Origin: Streptomyces sp. NRRL F-525
Lineage (GTDB): Bacteria > Actinomycetota > Actinomycetes > Streptomycetales > Streptomycetaceae
Assembly (NCBI RefSeq): GCF_000716605.1
Contig: NZ_JNXE01000021.1
Location: forward strand, 62,001-126,000
DNA length: 64,000 nt
Direction of reading: 5' to 3'
The notes beneath the pieces were generated by a model. That model was not told the DNA's origin and did no database searches. It worked only from the letters and a program-made list of their open reading frames with translations. Positions 1 through 9,093 of this stretch are shown piece by piece. The translations under genes were made by a program, and so were the position numbers. The first letter of the stretch is position 1. Each line of letters begins with the position of its first letter.

Positions 1-34
1 AGCCGGCGCCGATGACGCCTACACGTATGGTCAT
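1..34 (-). CDS. Gfo/Idh/MocA-family dehydrogenase, N-terminus only
   Basis: Only the first 11 codons are inside the window, reading leftwards: MTIRVGVIGAG. This is the first beta strand and the start of the GxGxxG dinucleotide loop of a Gfo/Idh/MocA oxidoreductase. A GAAGGAA ribosome binding site lies just before the ATG. Its place directly downstream of an inositol-type porter and an IolE-like protein suggests an inositol 2-dehydrogenase, but that is inferred from context because the catalytic part is outside the window. Confidence 0.6.
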   Translation of the reverse strand, partial: MTIRVGVIGAG

Positions 35-62
35 GGTCAATTCCTTCAGGAATGAGGGGTGT

Positions 63-1490
63 TCAGGAGAAGCGCGTCCGGAGTTCGGCTTCGAGGGTTT
101 CGAGGGTGCGGCCCTTGGTCTCGGGGACGTAGAGCTTGACGAAGGTGAATGAGATGACGCCCGCCACCACGAAGAGGAAGAAGGTGTTGGAGACACCGAT
201 GGCGGAGACCAGGGACGGGAAGACCAGCCCGATCGCGAAGTTGGTCAGCCACAGCACCACGGCCGCGACACCCATCCCGAATCCGCGCATCCGCATCGGG
301 AAGATCTCCGAGAGCATCAGCCAGGTCACCGGCGAGATCGCCCCCTGCTGGAAGGCGAGGAAGGTGACCGTCATGGCGAGCACGGCGAAGGCCCGGCCGT
401 CACCCGACGGGAGCAGGAGAGAGAAGACTCCGATGAGCAACAGGGCTGCTGTCGTGCCGATCTGACCGGTCATCAGCATGGGGCGGCGGTTGACGCGGCC
501 CAGCAGCCAGATGCCGACGAAGGTGGCGAGCACCGAGATGACGCCGTTGGCGATGTTGGCGGTCAGGGCGCTGTCGGCGGTGAAGCCGGCGGCGGTGAGG
601 ATCTGGGTGCCGTAGTACATGATCGTGTTGACGCCGGTGATCTGCTGCACGATGGCGATGCCGAAGCCGACGAACATCAGCCTGCGCAGCCACGGCGTGG
701 ACTTCATGTCCTGCCAGCCGCCGAGCTTCTGCTGGTCCTCCTTGACGGCGAGCGCGGACACTTCGCGCAACTCGGCCTCGGCCCGCTGCTGGGACCGGAC
801 CTGCTTGAGCACGTCCAGGGCTTCGGCGAAGCGGGTCTTGGAGGCCAGCCAACGCGGGCTCTCCGGCATGACCAGCATGCCGAACCAGAGCACGACGGCC
901 GGGATCGTGGCGAGTACGAGCATGTAGCGCCACACACCACCGGACTCACCGCCCACCCGCGCGATGACCGCGTTGGAGGTGAACGCGAGCAACTGCCCGC
1001 TGACGATCATGAGTTCGTTGCGGGTGACCAGTGCCCCGCGCCTCTCGGCGGGGGAGATCTCGGCGAGGTAGACGGGCACGGTCACCGAGGCGCCGCCGAC
1101 CGCGAGCCCGAGCACGAAGCGGGCCACCACCATGACGGCGGTGTTCGGCGCGAGCGTGCAGCCGAGTGCGCCGACGAAGAACACCACGGCGAGGACGAGG
1201 ATCGTACGCCGCCGCCCGCGCGCGTCCGAGAACCGGCCGCCGGTGATCGCGCCCACCGCCGCGCCGAGCAGCAGCGAGCTGGTGACCATGCCCTCGGTGA
1301 AGGGGGTCAGGCCCAGGTCGTCGGTCATGTAGGGCAGTGCGCCGTTGATGACGCCGGTGTCGTAGCCGAAGAGGAGTCCGCCGAAGGTGGCGATGACGGT
1401 GATGAGCCGCAGGCGTCGGGAGTCCGCCGGAGTGGCGTCGTCCGCGACCGCGGTGGCCGGGGCTGTGGTCGTGTCGTCCCTGACGTCCAT
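63..1490 (-). CDS. Sugar porter MFS transporter, probably myo-inositol (IolT-like)
   Basis: A 475-residue protein with about 12 hydrophobic segments, the usual length for the sugar porter family. Seen: the family opening GGLLFGYDTGVINGAL near residue 40, the GRRRT loop after TM2, QQITGVNTIMYYG in TM7 (the sugar-binding QQxxGxN motif), PESPRWL before the central loop and PETKGRTLE at the C-terminus. It acts as a proton-coupled sugar or polyol importer in the membrane. The start is supported by GGAGG 8 bases upstream. It sits between the IolE-like gene and the dehydrogenase start in one leftward operon, which is why inositol is favoured over glucose; substrate is inferred. Confidence 0.85.
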   Translation of the reverse strand: MDVRDDTTTAPATAVADDATPADSRRLRLITVIATFGGLLFGYDTGVINGALPYMTDDLGLTPFTEGMVTSSLLLGAAVGAITGGRFSDARGRRRTILVLAVVFFVGALGCTLAPNTAVMVVARFVLGLAVGGASVTVPVYLAEISPAERRGALVTRNELMIVSGQLLAFTSNAVIARVGGESGGVWRYMLVLATIPAVVLWFGMLVMPESPRWLASKTRFAEALDVLKQVRSQQRAEAELREVSALAVKEDQQKLGGWQDMKSTPWLRRLMFVGFGIAIVQQITGVNTIMYYGTQILTAAGFTADSALTANIANGVISVLATFVGIWLLGRVNRRPMLMTGQIGTTAALLLIGVFSLLLPSGDGRAFAVLAMTVTFLAFQQGAISPVTWLMLSEIFPMRMRGFGMGVAAVVLWLTNFAIGLVFPSLVSAIGVSNTFFLFVVAGVISFTFVKLYVPETKGRTLETLEAELRTRFS

Positions 1491-1502
1491 AGCCGTTGCC
1501 TC

Positions 1503-2453
1503 CTATCGGTCGAGGTGCGGGCGCCGGGTGCCCGTCAGGCCGCAGTCGGCCAGGTGCTCACGGGTGTTGACCGCGATGGGGAAGGGCACCTCGGGCTCGC
1601 ACGGGTACAGGTCCTGCTCGACGATGACGAACAACTCGGCGTCGAGCCGCGCGAGTTCGGCCACCACGTCGGCCGGGTTCGGTACGCCCGCGGGAGGTGA
1701 CACGCACACCCCGCGCTTGACCGCCTCCCCGAACGACAGGTCCTCCGCGGCGACTTGGGCGAGTACCGCGGGGTCCATTTGCTTGATGTGGACGTAGCCC
1801 ACGCGCTCGCCGAAGCGGCGGATCAGGTCGAGGTTGTCGCCGCTGCCGTAGGCCACGTGCCCGGTGTCCAGGCAGAGGTTGGTGTAGCGGGAGTCCGACT
1901 CGTTGAGCAGCCGCTCGATCTCCGGCTGGGTCTGGATGTGGCTGTCGGCGTGCGGATGGATGACGAGCCGTACGTCGTACTCGTCGAGCAGCAGCCTGCC
2001 GAGCCGGTCGGCGGATCGGCCGAAGCCCGCCCACTGCTCGGTGGTCAGCTCAGGCGACTCGGTGAACGCGCCGGTCTTCTCGTCGCGGTACATCGGCGGG
2101 ATGAGGACGAGGTGGTTCGCGCCGGCGGCGGCCGTCAGCGCGGCGACCTGCCGGACGTGGGCGAGCATCTCGTCCCACGCCTCCGGCCGGTGCAGGGCGC
2201 CGAAGGCGGTGCCGCCGGAGACCTGGAGCCCACGGGCGTCCAGCTCCTCCTTCAGTCGCTGCTGGTCGGTGGGGAGATAGCCGTACGGGCCGAGCTCCAG
2301 CCACTGGTAGCCGGCCGTGGCCAGCTCGTCGAGGAAGCGGGTGTACGGCACCTGCTGCTCGTCCTCGGGGAACCAGATGCCCCAGGAGTCGGGGGCGGAG
2401 CCCAGGCAGAGGTTGCCGGCGATGGTACGGAGTGGGCCTGGCGCCGTTGCCAT
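1503..2453 (-). CDS. Sugar phosphate isomerase/epimerase-type TIM barrel (IolE/IolI-like)
   Basis: About 316 residues, xylose isomerase-like TIM barrel. Seen: APDSWGIWFPED at the N-terminus, an opening typical of inosose dehydratase relatives, and candidate metal ligands in LCLDTGH, YVHIKQ and VIVEQDLY. The family includes 2-keto-myo-inositol dehydratase (IolE) and isomerase (IolI). ATG at 2453 is chosen over the GTG at 2468 because GAAGGGAC lies 5-7 bases before it. It heads a leftward operon with the sugar porter 12 bases downstream and is divergent from the LacI regulator. Dehydratase versus isomerase activity cannot be decided from sequence alone. Confidence 0.75.
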   Translation of the reverse strand: MATAPGPLRTIAGNLCLGSAPDSWGIWFPEDEQQVPYTRFLDELATAGYQWLELGPYGYLPTDQQRLKEELDARGLQVSGGTAFGALHRPEAWDEMLAHVRQVAALTAAAGANHLVLIPPMYRDEKTGAFTESPELTTEQWAGFGRSADRLGRLLLDEYDVRLVIHPHADSHIQTQPEIERLLNESDSRYTNLCLDTGHVAYGSGDNLDLIRRFGERVGYVHIKQMDPAVLAQVAAEDLSFGEAVKRGVCVSPPAGVPNPADVVAELARLDAELFVIVEQDLYPCEPEVPFPIAVNTREHLADCGLTGTRRPHLDR

Positions 2454-2498
2454 GACATGTCCCTTCACCCCGAGATCGGGAGTTTCGCGATGTTTGCT

Positions 2499-2530
2499 GT
2501 CGCGCTCTACTAGCGCGCTCTAGTACGAGT
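2499..2530. promoter_or_regulatory. Candidate LacI-family operator in the iol-type divergent promoter
   Basis: Two back-to-back copies of CGCGCTCTA(C/G)TA occupy 2501-2526. The 15-mer TAGCGCGCTCTAGTA (2511-2525) recurs exactly at 4961-4975, upstream of the sugar-binding lipoprotein. The site lies between the leftward inositol-type operon and the rightward LacI gene, as expected for an autoregulated repressor. Binding is inferred. Confidence 0.65.
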
Positions 2531-2627
2531 ACGATGACCCTGGTCCAAATGTCATGTCAATAGCCTGTTGCCGGGAGATTTCGAGATCGCTGGCTAAGGT
2601 GGACCACGTCGAAGGGTGGGTTCACAG

Positions 2628-3659
2628 GTGGATGCATCGGGCAAGCAGCGGCCCACGATGGCGGATGTCGCCGAGAAGGCCGGTGTCTCCAGGGCGCTCG
2701 TCTCGATCATCTTCCGCAACCAGCCGGGAGCCAGCGAGGAGACCCGGCAACGGGTGCTGCGCGTCGCCGACGAGATCGGCTACCGCCCCGACAGCGCGGC
2801 CAGGCTGCTCGCCCGTGGCCACAGCCGCACGCTCGGCGTGATGTTCGCCGTGCAGCAGCCCTTCCACACGGATCTCATCGAGGGCATCTACCCCGAGGCC
2901 GAACGCCTCGGCTACGAGGTCCTGCTGTCCGGCGCCACGCAGAGCCGCAGCGAGGAGAAGGCCGTCGAGGCGCTGCTCAGCCACCGCTGCGAAGCGTTGA
3001 TCCTGCTCGGCTCGTTCGCGGAGCCCTCCTTCCTCGACGAACTCGGGCGCCGTACGGTCGCCGTCTCCGTCAGCCGCCGAGTGCCGCACGCCCACGTCGA
3101 CTTCGTGCACTCCGCCGAGGGCAAGGGCGTACGGCAGGCCATGGACCACCTCGTCGAATCGGGGCACCGCCGGATCGTGCACATCGACGGTGGCAGCGGC
3201 CCCGGCTCGGCCGACCGGCGCCGCGCCTACCGGGCGACGATGCGGCGCCACAGGCTGGAGTCCGAGGTGCGTGTGATCCCCGGTGACCACACGGAGCAGT
3301 CGGGCATCGAGACGGGCCGTCTGCTCCTTGCGGAACGGGACCGGGGGGAGCCCCTGCCGACCGCGGTCCTGGCCGGCAACGACCGTTGCGCGATGGGCCT
3401 GTTGATGACCTTGACCCGGGCCGGTGTCGAGGTGCCGCGTGATGTGTCCGTCGTCGGCTACGACGACAGCCATCTCTCCCACCTGATGCCGATCGGCCTG
3501 ACAACCGTGCGTCAGGACGCGGGGCTCATGGCGGAGTACGCGGTGCGCTTCGCGGTGGAGCGGCTGGAGAAGCCCGAACTGGAGCCCAGGGAAGCGGTGT
3601 TGGACCCGAAGTTGGTGGTCCGGGGGAGCAGCGGGCCGGCCCCGGAACCGCCGGCCTGA
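2628..3659 (+). CDS. LacI-family transcriptional regulator
   Basis: About 343 residues. The N-terminal helix-turn-helix reads TMADVAEKAGVSRALVSIIF, followed by the hinge segment YRPDSAARLLARG, then a periplasmic-binding-protein-like sensor domain with the C-terminal VVGYDDS motif and LTTVRQD. GTG at 2628 is preferred because GAAGGGTGG lies about 9 bases upstream; an in-frame GTG at 2616 would overlap that site. It is divergent from the inositol-type operon and convergent with the binding-protein gene. The repeated operator word next to both operons makes it the likely local repressor, released by an inositol-like ligand (inferred). Confidence 0.88.
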   Translation: MDASGKQRPTMADVAEKAGVSRALVSIIFRNQPGASEETRQRVLRVADEIGYRPDSAARLLARGHSRTLGVMFAVQQPFHTDLIEGIYPEAERLGYEVLLSGATQSRSEEKAVEALLSHRCEALILLGSFAEPSFLDELGRRTVAVSVSRRVPHAHVDFVHSAEGKGVRQAMDHLVESGHRRIVHIDGGSGPGSADRRRAYRATMRRHRLESEVRVIPGDHTEQSGIETGRLLLAERDRGEPLPTAVLAGNDRCAMGLLMTLTRAGVEVPRDVSVVGYDDSHLSHLMPIGLTTVRQDAGLMAEYAVRFAVERLEKPELEPREAVLDPKLVVRGSSGPAPEPPA

Positions 3660-3700
3660 GAGACGGACGTACGGTTCAGGGGCGAGCGGGGAGGGAGCGG

Positions 3701-4708
3701 TTACCGCGTCCCGTTCGCGGCGAACTTGGCTACGGCGTCCACGTTGTCCTTGGTGATGAAGGCCGGGCCGGTCAGCACCGGCGCGGTGCCGCCGCCGCTG
3801 AAGTTGCCGTTGGTCTTGTACAGCCACAGCGAGTCGACCGCCAAGTAGCCCTGAAGATAGGGCTGTTGGTCGACCGCGAACTCCACGGACCCGTCCTGGA
3901 CCGCCTTCACCAGCTGCTGGTTGAGGTCGAAGGTAGCGACCTTGGCCTTGCTGCCCGAATCGGACAGCGACTGGATCGCCGTCAGCGCGATCGGGGCGCC
4001 CAGGGTGACCACCTGGTCGATGGAGGAGTCCTGGCTGAGCTTCGCGGTGATCGTCGACTTCACCGACGGCATGTCGGTGCCGTTGACGTAGAGGATGTCG
4101 GTCTTGCCGCTGAAGCCCTTCTTCAAGCCGGCGCAGCGGGCCTCAAGGGCGACCTGGCCCTGTTCCTGGACGACGCAGAGGGCGTGCTTGGTGCCGAGTT
4201 GGTTCAGGCGCTGGCCGAAGGCCTGGCCGGCGATGTTCTCGTCCTGGCCGAAGTACTCCAGCATGCCGAGCTTCTTCCAGTCGCTCACACCGGAGTTGAA
4301 GCCGACCACGGGGATGCCGGCCGACTTCGCCTTGGCCACCACGTCCTTCATGGCGTCTGGCTTGGCTGCGGTGAGCGCGATGCCGTCGACCTTCTGGTCG
4401 ATCGCGTTCTGCACGAGGTTGGCCTGGTTGCCGGCGCTGGGGTCGCTGGAGTAGACGAGCCTGACGTTGTCCTTGGCGGCGGCGGCCTGAGCGCCCTTGC
4501 GGACCAGGTCCCAGAACGTGTCACCGGGGGCGGCGTGGGTGACCATGGCCACGGTCATCCGAGGGGTGGTGGCCTTGCCCGCGGACGCGGCGCCCCCTTC
4601 TTCCGCGGATTTCTTGCCGCCGGAGCTGCTGGAGCAACCGGCGGCGAACAGGGCGCCGACCAGGACGGTGGCGGTCAGGGCGGCGGCGGCTCTGCGGTGT
4701 CCGTGCAT
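3701..4708 (-). CDS. Sugar ABC transporter substrate-binding lipoprotein
   Basis: A 335-residue RbsB-type periplasmic-binding-protein-fold protein. The signal peptide has twin early Arg residues and a lipobox LFAAGC with the acylated Cys at residue 25, then a Ser/Gly/Lys linker. The mature part begins MTVAMVTHAAPGDTFW and contains DGIALTAAKPDAM and VVGFNSG, typical of the sugar-binding cluster B fold. Ribosome binding site AAGGGA precedes the ATG. No ATPase or permease gene adjoins it: the next gene is the convergent LacI gene. It may feed a distant transporter. The palindromic operator at 4941-4979 links it to the LacI/inositol regulon. Confidence 0.88.
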   Translation of the reverse strand: MHGHRRAAAALTATVLVGALFAAGCSSSSGGKKSAEEGGAASAGKATTPRMTVAMVTHAAPGDTFWDLVRKGAQAAAAKDNVRLVYSSDPSAGNQANLVQNAIDQKVDGIALTAAKPDAMKDVVAKAKSAGIPVVGFNSGVSDWKKLGMLEYFGQDENIAGQAFGQRLNQLGTKHALCVVQEQGQVALEARCAGLKKGFSGKTDILYVNGTDMPSVKSTITAKLSQDSSIDQVVTLGAPIALTAIQSLSDSGSKAKVATFDLNQQLVKAVQDGSVEFAVDQQPYLQGYLAVDSLWLYKTNGNFSGGGTAPVLTGPAFITKDNVDAVAKFAANGTR

Positions 4709-4940
4709 GTCCCTTGCACCTCACTGTGCTTGTTGGGGTTCATCTCAAAGGGGGCCGCCGGTGCCGTTGTGTCGGGGGCCCGGGGGTGCGGCCCGGCTTC
4801 GACGCCGTGGCGGGGAGGCCCCTGGCGACGGTGGTGAAAGCATGCTCGTGCCAGGCGGGGCGGGCTGATGGCCGACCGGGCGCCTTGCGCGGGTGGGGCG
4901 GTGTGCTGGGGAGGCGGTCATGGGTGCGACTGCTCGTGGT

Positions 4941-4979
4941 GAGCTACTAGAGCGCGTCATTAGCGCGCTCTAGTAGCTC
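4941..4979. promoter_or_regulatory. Perfect 16-bp inverted repeat, candidate LacI operator
   Basis: GAGCTACTAGAGCGCG (4941-4956) and its exact reverse complement (4964-4979) are separated by 7 bases. The right half contains the same 15-mer found in front of the inositol-type operon. It lies about 230 bases upstream of the binding-lipoprotein start, so either the leader is long or the true promoter is far upstream. The only other reading in the stretch 4709-5383 is short overlapping frames with no recognisable product. Confidence 0.65.
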
Positions 4980-5383
4980 GTAACTATGAGACCGACCCCA
5001 AGGGATGTCAATCGGTTTGTCAGGACGTTCCGACAAGGATTTTGGTGGCGGAACTTGCGGCCGAACGGGCATGGCTGCGGGGCGTCCCGCGGAGGCATGC
5101 GGGAAGCGTGTATCGGGAGCCGATGTGTCGACAGGAGAATCGGTGAGCGCCATACGGAGGGACCGTCGGGGCGTGTGGCGGCGTCAGCGGCGGCGGGTGC
5201 GACGGTCAGGGTCATAGCCGCCATGCAAACGGCAAGTACTTGTCGGAGGCGTCGAGTGCGTACACGTGGCGACCCAGTGCTTGCCGCTCAGAATCGGGTC
5301 CGGGCTCCCTGACCCAGACGGGCATCGCCAGTGAGGCAAGAAGCGAGATCCGGCCCAACTACCAGGCCCGGCGCATTCCGGCC

Positions 5384-6583
5384 TCACATCTGACGCAGGC
5401 GATTCGCGCTGAGGGCCAGTACCACCAGCGCCGCGTCCTTGGGGCGTCTGGGGTCGCGGCCGGTGAGTTCGGCGAAGCGGTTGAGGCGTTGCTGGATGGT
5501 GTTGCGATGGCAGTACAGGGCGGCGGCCGTGTCGGCGACGGAGCCGCTGCCCGACAGGTGCGTCTGGACGGTCTCCAGGAGCCGGTCCGCCTCCGCAGGG
5601 GGCGCTCCCGCGTGCAGGCCGCCGAACACGTCGGCCGCCAGATCCCGGCCGAGGTCCCCGGCCCGGTGGACCAGGACGTCGAGCCAGCTGTCCTCCAGGC
5701 GGTGCGGTTCGGTGGCGTCGGGCGGCAGGACGCGGGCCGTGGCGGTCGCCAGAGTGACCGCGCGGGGCAGTTCGGTCAGTCCGGTCACCTCTGGGGAGAC
5801 TCCGCACGGTGTCCCCTGAAGCTGTGCCAGTACCGCGTCCCGGGTCAGTCTGGGGCTCAGCTGGACGACCAGGACCATGTCCGAGGCGACCGCCTGCTGT
5901 TGCAGCGGGGCACCGAGCGTACGGAGTGCGTTCGCCACGCCGCGCAGGGACGCCTCGCCGCCTCCAGGGGTGACCGCGCACAGGAAGCGTCCGGACACCT
6001 GGAACCCGAGCGCCCGCGCCGCATCCTGCACCACGGTCGGGTTGCGGCCGTCGCTGTCGAGGAGCCGGCTGAACCACAGCCGCCGCTCGTCCTCCGTCCG
6101 CCGCCCCATCTCCAGCACGGTGCGCTGGTAGGCGGTCATGATGCCGGTGACGTGGTGCTCGACCGCCTCCCACACGTAGTAGGCGGAGTTGACGAGTTGC
6201 GCCCTGCCCTCGTCCCCCGCGCGCCGCACCAGCGCGGCCCACACGACCCGGAAGTCCACGCGGGCGGCCTGCAGCAGCGCGTCCAGCGGAACACCCTGCC
6301 GGGCACGCTGTTCGCCGACCCGCTCGGAGACACCGGCGATGTGTTCCGGCACCGGCAGTCGGGCCACGGTACGCAGCAGCACCTCGAACGCCTGCCAGGC
6401 GCTGTCGCGGAACTCCTGCGGGGAGACCAGCTCCGAATAGGAGGCACGCAGCGGTCCCACGTACTCGGCCCATTCGTCGACCAGGCTGTCGATCTCCTCC
6501 AGGCACTGGCGTGCCAGCGCGACGACATGCGGGTCCGGCGGAGGCAGGGCCGAGGGCGAGGTCGGAGTGTGCATGTGCTCCAT
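5384..6583 (-). CDS. PucR-family transcriptional regulator
   Basis: 399 residues. The C-terminal PucR helix-turn-helix is clear: [20 protein letters not shown] followed by [17 protein letters not shown]. The N-terminal half is helical and rich in Glu/Arg, a sensor region of the CdaR/PucR type. Start ATG 6583 has GGAAGGAG 8 bases upstream. It follows the aldehyde dehydrogenase (35-base gap) as the last gene of the leftward MHS transporter-RidA-RraA-dehydrogenase operon, so it is probably the pathway-specific activator. Family members control purine, amino acid or aromatic degradation; the inducer is unknown. Confidence 0.88.
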   Translation of the reverse strand: MEHMHTPTSPSALPPPDPHVVALARQCLEEIDSLVDEWAEYVGPLRASYSELVSPQEFRDSAWQAFEVLLRTVARLPVPEHIAGVSERVGEQRARQGVPLDALLQAARVDFRVVWAALVRRAGDEGRAQLVNSAYYVWEAVEHHVTGIMTAYQRTVLEMGRRTEDERRLWFSRLLDSDGRNPTVVQDAARALGFQVSGRFLCAVTPGGGEASLRGVANALRTLGAPLQQQAVASDMVLVVQLSPRLTRDAVLAQLQGTPCGVSPEVTGLTELPRAVTLATATARVLPPDATEPHRLEDSWLDVLVHRAGDLGRDLAADVFGGLHAGAPPAEADRLLETVQTHLSGSGSVADTAAALYCHRNTIQQRLNRFAELTGRDPRRPKDAALVVLALSANRLRQM

Positions 6584-6618
6584 CCTGGCCTGCTCCTTCC
6601 CGCCCGGCAGCAACGGGT

Positions 6619-7992
6619 TCAGCCCCGTACGCGGACGACCTTCCGGTTCACGAACTCGCTCATGCCGTACGCGCCCAGTTCCCGCCCCACGCCGGAGAGC
6701 TTGACCCCGCCGAAGGGAAGGTCCTCCTGGGTGCCGGAGGGACCGTTGATCGAGACCATGCCGACGTCGAGCGCGTCGGCGACGACTTTCGCGGCGTCGA
6801 GGTCGCGGCCGAACACGACACTGCCCAGGCCGTACGGCGTGTCGTTGGCGAGGCGGATCGCCGTCGCGGTGTCGGGGACGCGGTGGACGACCGCGACCGG
6901 GCCGAAGATCTCCTCCCGGTACGCGCGCATGCCGGGCGTGACGCCGGTGAGGACGGTCGGTTCGACGAAGGCACCCTCGCGGGCGAGCCGCCTGCCGCCG
7001 GCCACCGCTGTCGCGCCCTTCTCCACCGCGTCGTCCACCTGCGCGATCACGGTCCGGGCGGCCTCCTCGGAGGAGAGAGGTCCGAAGGAGACGCCCTCGT
7101 CGGTGGGGTCCCCGACGGTAAGGGCCTGCACCGCGTCGGTGAAGGCGTCCAGGAAACGGTCGTAGACGGAGTCGACGACGATGAACCGCTTCGAGGCGGT
7201 GCACGCCTGGCCCGCGTTGCCCATCCGGCCCTCGACCGCCGCGCCGACGGCGGCCTCCAGGTCGGCGTCGGGCAGGACGACGAAGGGGTCGGAGCCGCCG
7301 AGTTCGAGGACGTACTTCTTGAGGTGGCGGCCCGCGACCTCGCCGACCGCGCGCCCGGCGCGCTCCGAGCCGGTGAGCGACACGCCCTGGACCCGCGGGT
7401 CCGCGATGACGCGGGCGACCTGCTCGTTGGTGGCGCACACGTTGACGTACGCGCCGGCCGGCAGTCCGGCCGCCCGCATCATGTCCTCGATCGCCTGCGC
7501 CGACTCGGGGCAGTTCGGGGCGTGCTTGAGGACGATCGTGTTGCCGAGGACGAGGTTGGGCGCCGCGAAACGGGCCACCTGGTAGTACGGGTAGTTCCAC
7601 GGCATGACGCCGAGTAGCACGCCGAGCGGTTCGGAGCGTACGACCACGTCGTCGCCGCCGCGGATGTCGAGCCGTTGGTCCGCGGCGAAGTCGGGGCCGT
7701 GCTCGGCGTAGTACGCGAAGATCGCGGCCGACAGGTCCACCTCACCGAGTGCCTCGCGGGTGGTCTTGCCCATCTCGCGGGTGATGATCGCGGCCAGTTC
7801 CTCGCGCCGCTTCCCGAACTCCCGGGACACGCCGAGGACGAGTTCGGCGCGTTCCTTGACCGGGCGCCGCCGCCAGTCGGTGAACTCCGCTGCCGCCGCC
7901 TCGACCGCGCGGTCGACCGTGGCGTCGTCCGACGTCGGATACCGCCGCACGAGCCTGTTCGTGGCCGGGTCGACGATCTTGTATTCCGTCAC
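6619..7992 (-). CDS. NAD(P)-dependent aldehyde/succinate-semialdehyde dehydrogenase
   Basis: 457 residues, the short GabD/SSADH-like size. Seen: [13 protein letters not shown] in the cofactor region, SLTGSERAG, the catalytic general-base strand [14 protein letters not shown], the nucleophile loop [13 protein letters not shown] with the catalytic Cys, and EIFGPVA and [12 protein letters not shown] near the C-terminus. It oxidises a semialdehyde to the acid. Upstream in the same operon lie RraA-like, RidA and MHS transporter genes (gap to the RraA-like gene 34 bases). Succinate semialdehyde is the family default; a pathway-specific semialdehyde is equally possible. Confidence 0.88.
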   Translation of the reverse strand: MTEYKIVDPATNRLVRRYPTSDDATVDRAVEAAAAEFTDWRRRPVKERAELVLGVSREFGKRREELAAIITREMGKTTREALGEVDLSAAIFAYYAEHGPDFAADQRLDIRGGDDVVVRSEPLGVLLGVMPWNYPYYQVARFAAPNLVLGNTIVLKHAPNCPESAQAIEDMMRAAGLPAGAYVNVCATNEQVARVIADPRVQGVSLTGSERAGRAVGEVAGRHLKKYVLELGGSDPFVVLPDADLEAAVGAAVEGRMGNAGQACTASKRFIVVDSVYDRFLDAFTDAVQALTVGDPTDEGVSFGPLSSEEAARTVIAQVDDAVEKGATAVAGGRRLAREGAFVEPTVLTGVTPGMRAYREEIFGPVAVVHRVPDTATAIRLANDTPYGLGSVVFGRDLDAAKVVADALDVGMVSINGPSGTQEDLPFGGVKLSGVGRELGAYGMSEFVNRKVVRVRG

Positions 7993-8026
7993 GTGTGTCT
8001 TCTTTCCTTCGCAGAGCCGAGGTGGA

Positions 8027-8677
8027 TCAGCCGAGGTGGAGGAGCGTCCGCAGGTCCTCGCCCGCCCGGATCCGCGCGAGGAGTTCCGGCTCGGCCGCGT
8101 CCGACAACTCCGCCTGCCGTACTACGGCGGCCAGTGCGGTCGGCGGCAGGGCGATCACCCCGTTGGTGTCGCCGAGGACGATGTCGCCCGGCGCGACACG
8201 GACACCGCCGATGTCCACGGGCACTTGGTGCCGCCCGCCTTTGCCGTCCAGCCGCTTGGTCGTAAGGCAACTGCTGCCCCGGGCGTGGACCGGCAGGCCG
8301 GAGTGCGGATCCGCGAGCGCGTCCACGTCGGTCACCACGCCGTCGACGAGGATGCCCGCGGCGCCACGCGCTCGCGCCGCCGCGACCGTGACGGCGCCGA
8401 TCGGCGCGTGGGTGTGGTCGCCGCGCATGTCGACGACCAGCACTTCACCTGGGCGCAGCGCGACGAGCGCGCGGTTGACCGCAGTGGCGTCCGGAGCGTC
8501 GAGGGCGAGCGTGGCGGCCGTACCGGCCATCCGACGCGGCTGCCCCAGCCGCCGTATCGCCGGATCGACGAAGCCGTCCTCCAGCAGATGGCCGAGGGTG
8601 GGGAGGTCGACGTGCTGGAGACGCTGCAGCAACTTCGCCTGTGCGAGGGCTACTTGACCCGGGGCCGTGACGTTCAC
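8027..8677 (-). CDS. RraA-like / 4-hydroxy-4-methyl-2-oxoglutarate aldolase-fold protein
   Basis: 216 residues with the RraA/HMG aldolase fold. Recognisable: PIGAVTVAAARARGAAGILV, the acidic core GVVTDVDAL, and PGDIVLGDTNGVIALP. Class members cleave 4-hydroxy-2-oxo acids or decarboxylate oxaloacetate and normally have Arg-Asp in the core (GxxRDxxxL). Here the Arg is Thr, so classical aldolase activity is doubtful. GTG 8677 is chosen since GGAGGGG lies 6 bases upstream and the GTG overlaps the RidA stop codon (GTGA), indicating translational coupling. Function is probably a late step of the same catabolic route. Confidence 0.75.
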   Translation of the reverse strand: MNVTAPGQVALAQAKLLQRLQHVDLPTLGHLLEDGFVDPAIRRLGQPRRMAGTAATLALDAPDATAVNRALVALRPGEVLVVDMRGDHTHAPIGAVTVAAARARGAAGILVDGVVTDVDALADPHSGLPVHARGSSCLTTKRLDGKGGRHQVPVDIGGVRVAPGDIVLGDTNGVIALPPTALAAVVRQAELSDAAEPELLARIRAGEDLRTLLHLG

Positions 8678-9093
8678 CGCTGCCCCTCCGACTTGACCAC
8701 CGCGACGCAGTCGATCTCCAGGGTCACGCCCCACAGGCCCACGCATACCGTCGTCCGCGCCGCCCGGCGGTCGGCGAAGTACGTCTCGTAGACCTTGTTG
8801 TAGGGCGCGAGTTGGTCCGGTGAGCTGAGGTAGGTGTTGACCTTGACGACGTGGTCGAGGTCGGAGCCCGCCGCGTGGAGGACGGCTTCGAGGTTGCGCA
8901 GGGTCGCGTGGACGTCGTCCTCGAAGGTGCCGGTCGGCTGTCCCGGGGCGGCGGGTATCTGGCCGGTGGTGAAGACGAAGCCGCGGGCGGACGTCGCCTG
9001 GACATAGGGGCCTACGGCGGCCGGGACGCCCGGCGGTGAGTCGATGCGCGTGATCCCGCCGAGGCTCGTATCCGTGGTCGTACCGCTGTTCAT
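8674..9093 (-). CDS. RidA (YjgF/YER057c/UK114) family protein
   Basis: 139 residues, the usual RidA length. Seen: AVGPYVQATSARGFVFTTGQ near the N-terminus, the FEDDVHATLRNLEAVL helix, VVKVNTYLS and the C-terminal LEIDCVAV strand. RidA proteins hydrolyse enamine/imine intermediates; catabolic members deaminate 2-aminomuconate or aminoacrylate. The highly conserved Arg of enamine hydrolases (usually in an RxxV context) is not obvious at CVGLWGVTLEID, so this is likely a specialised subgroup. ATG overlaps the transporter stop (ATGA) and its stop overlaps the RraA-like GTG, giving a tightly coupled trio. Confidence 0.85.
   Translation of the reverse strand: MNSGTTTDTSLGGITRIDSPPGVPAAVGPYVQATSARGFVFTTGQIPAAPGQPTGTFEDDVHATLRNLEAVLHAAGSDLDHVVKVNTYLSSPDQLAPYNKVYETYFADRRAARTTVCVGLWGVTLEIDCVAVVKSEGQR

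Noticed and set aside
2622..3827. Long leftward frame opposite the LacI gene
   Set aside because: It is the antisense shadow of a clear LacI gene; its protein is His/Arg/Gly-rich without homology.
4986..5312. Rightward reading frame of about 108 codons in the long gap after the binding lipoprotein
   Set aside because: No recognisable domain, Arg-rich composition typical of non-coding frames in GC-rich DNA and no ribosome binding site.
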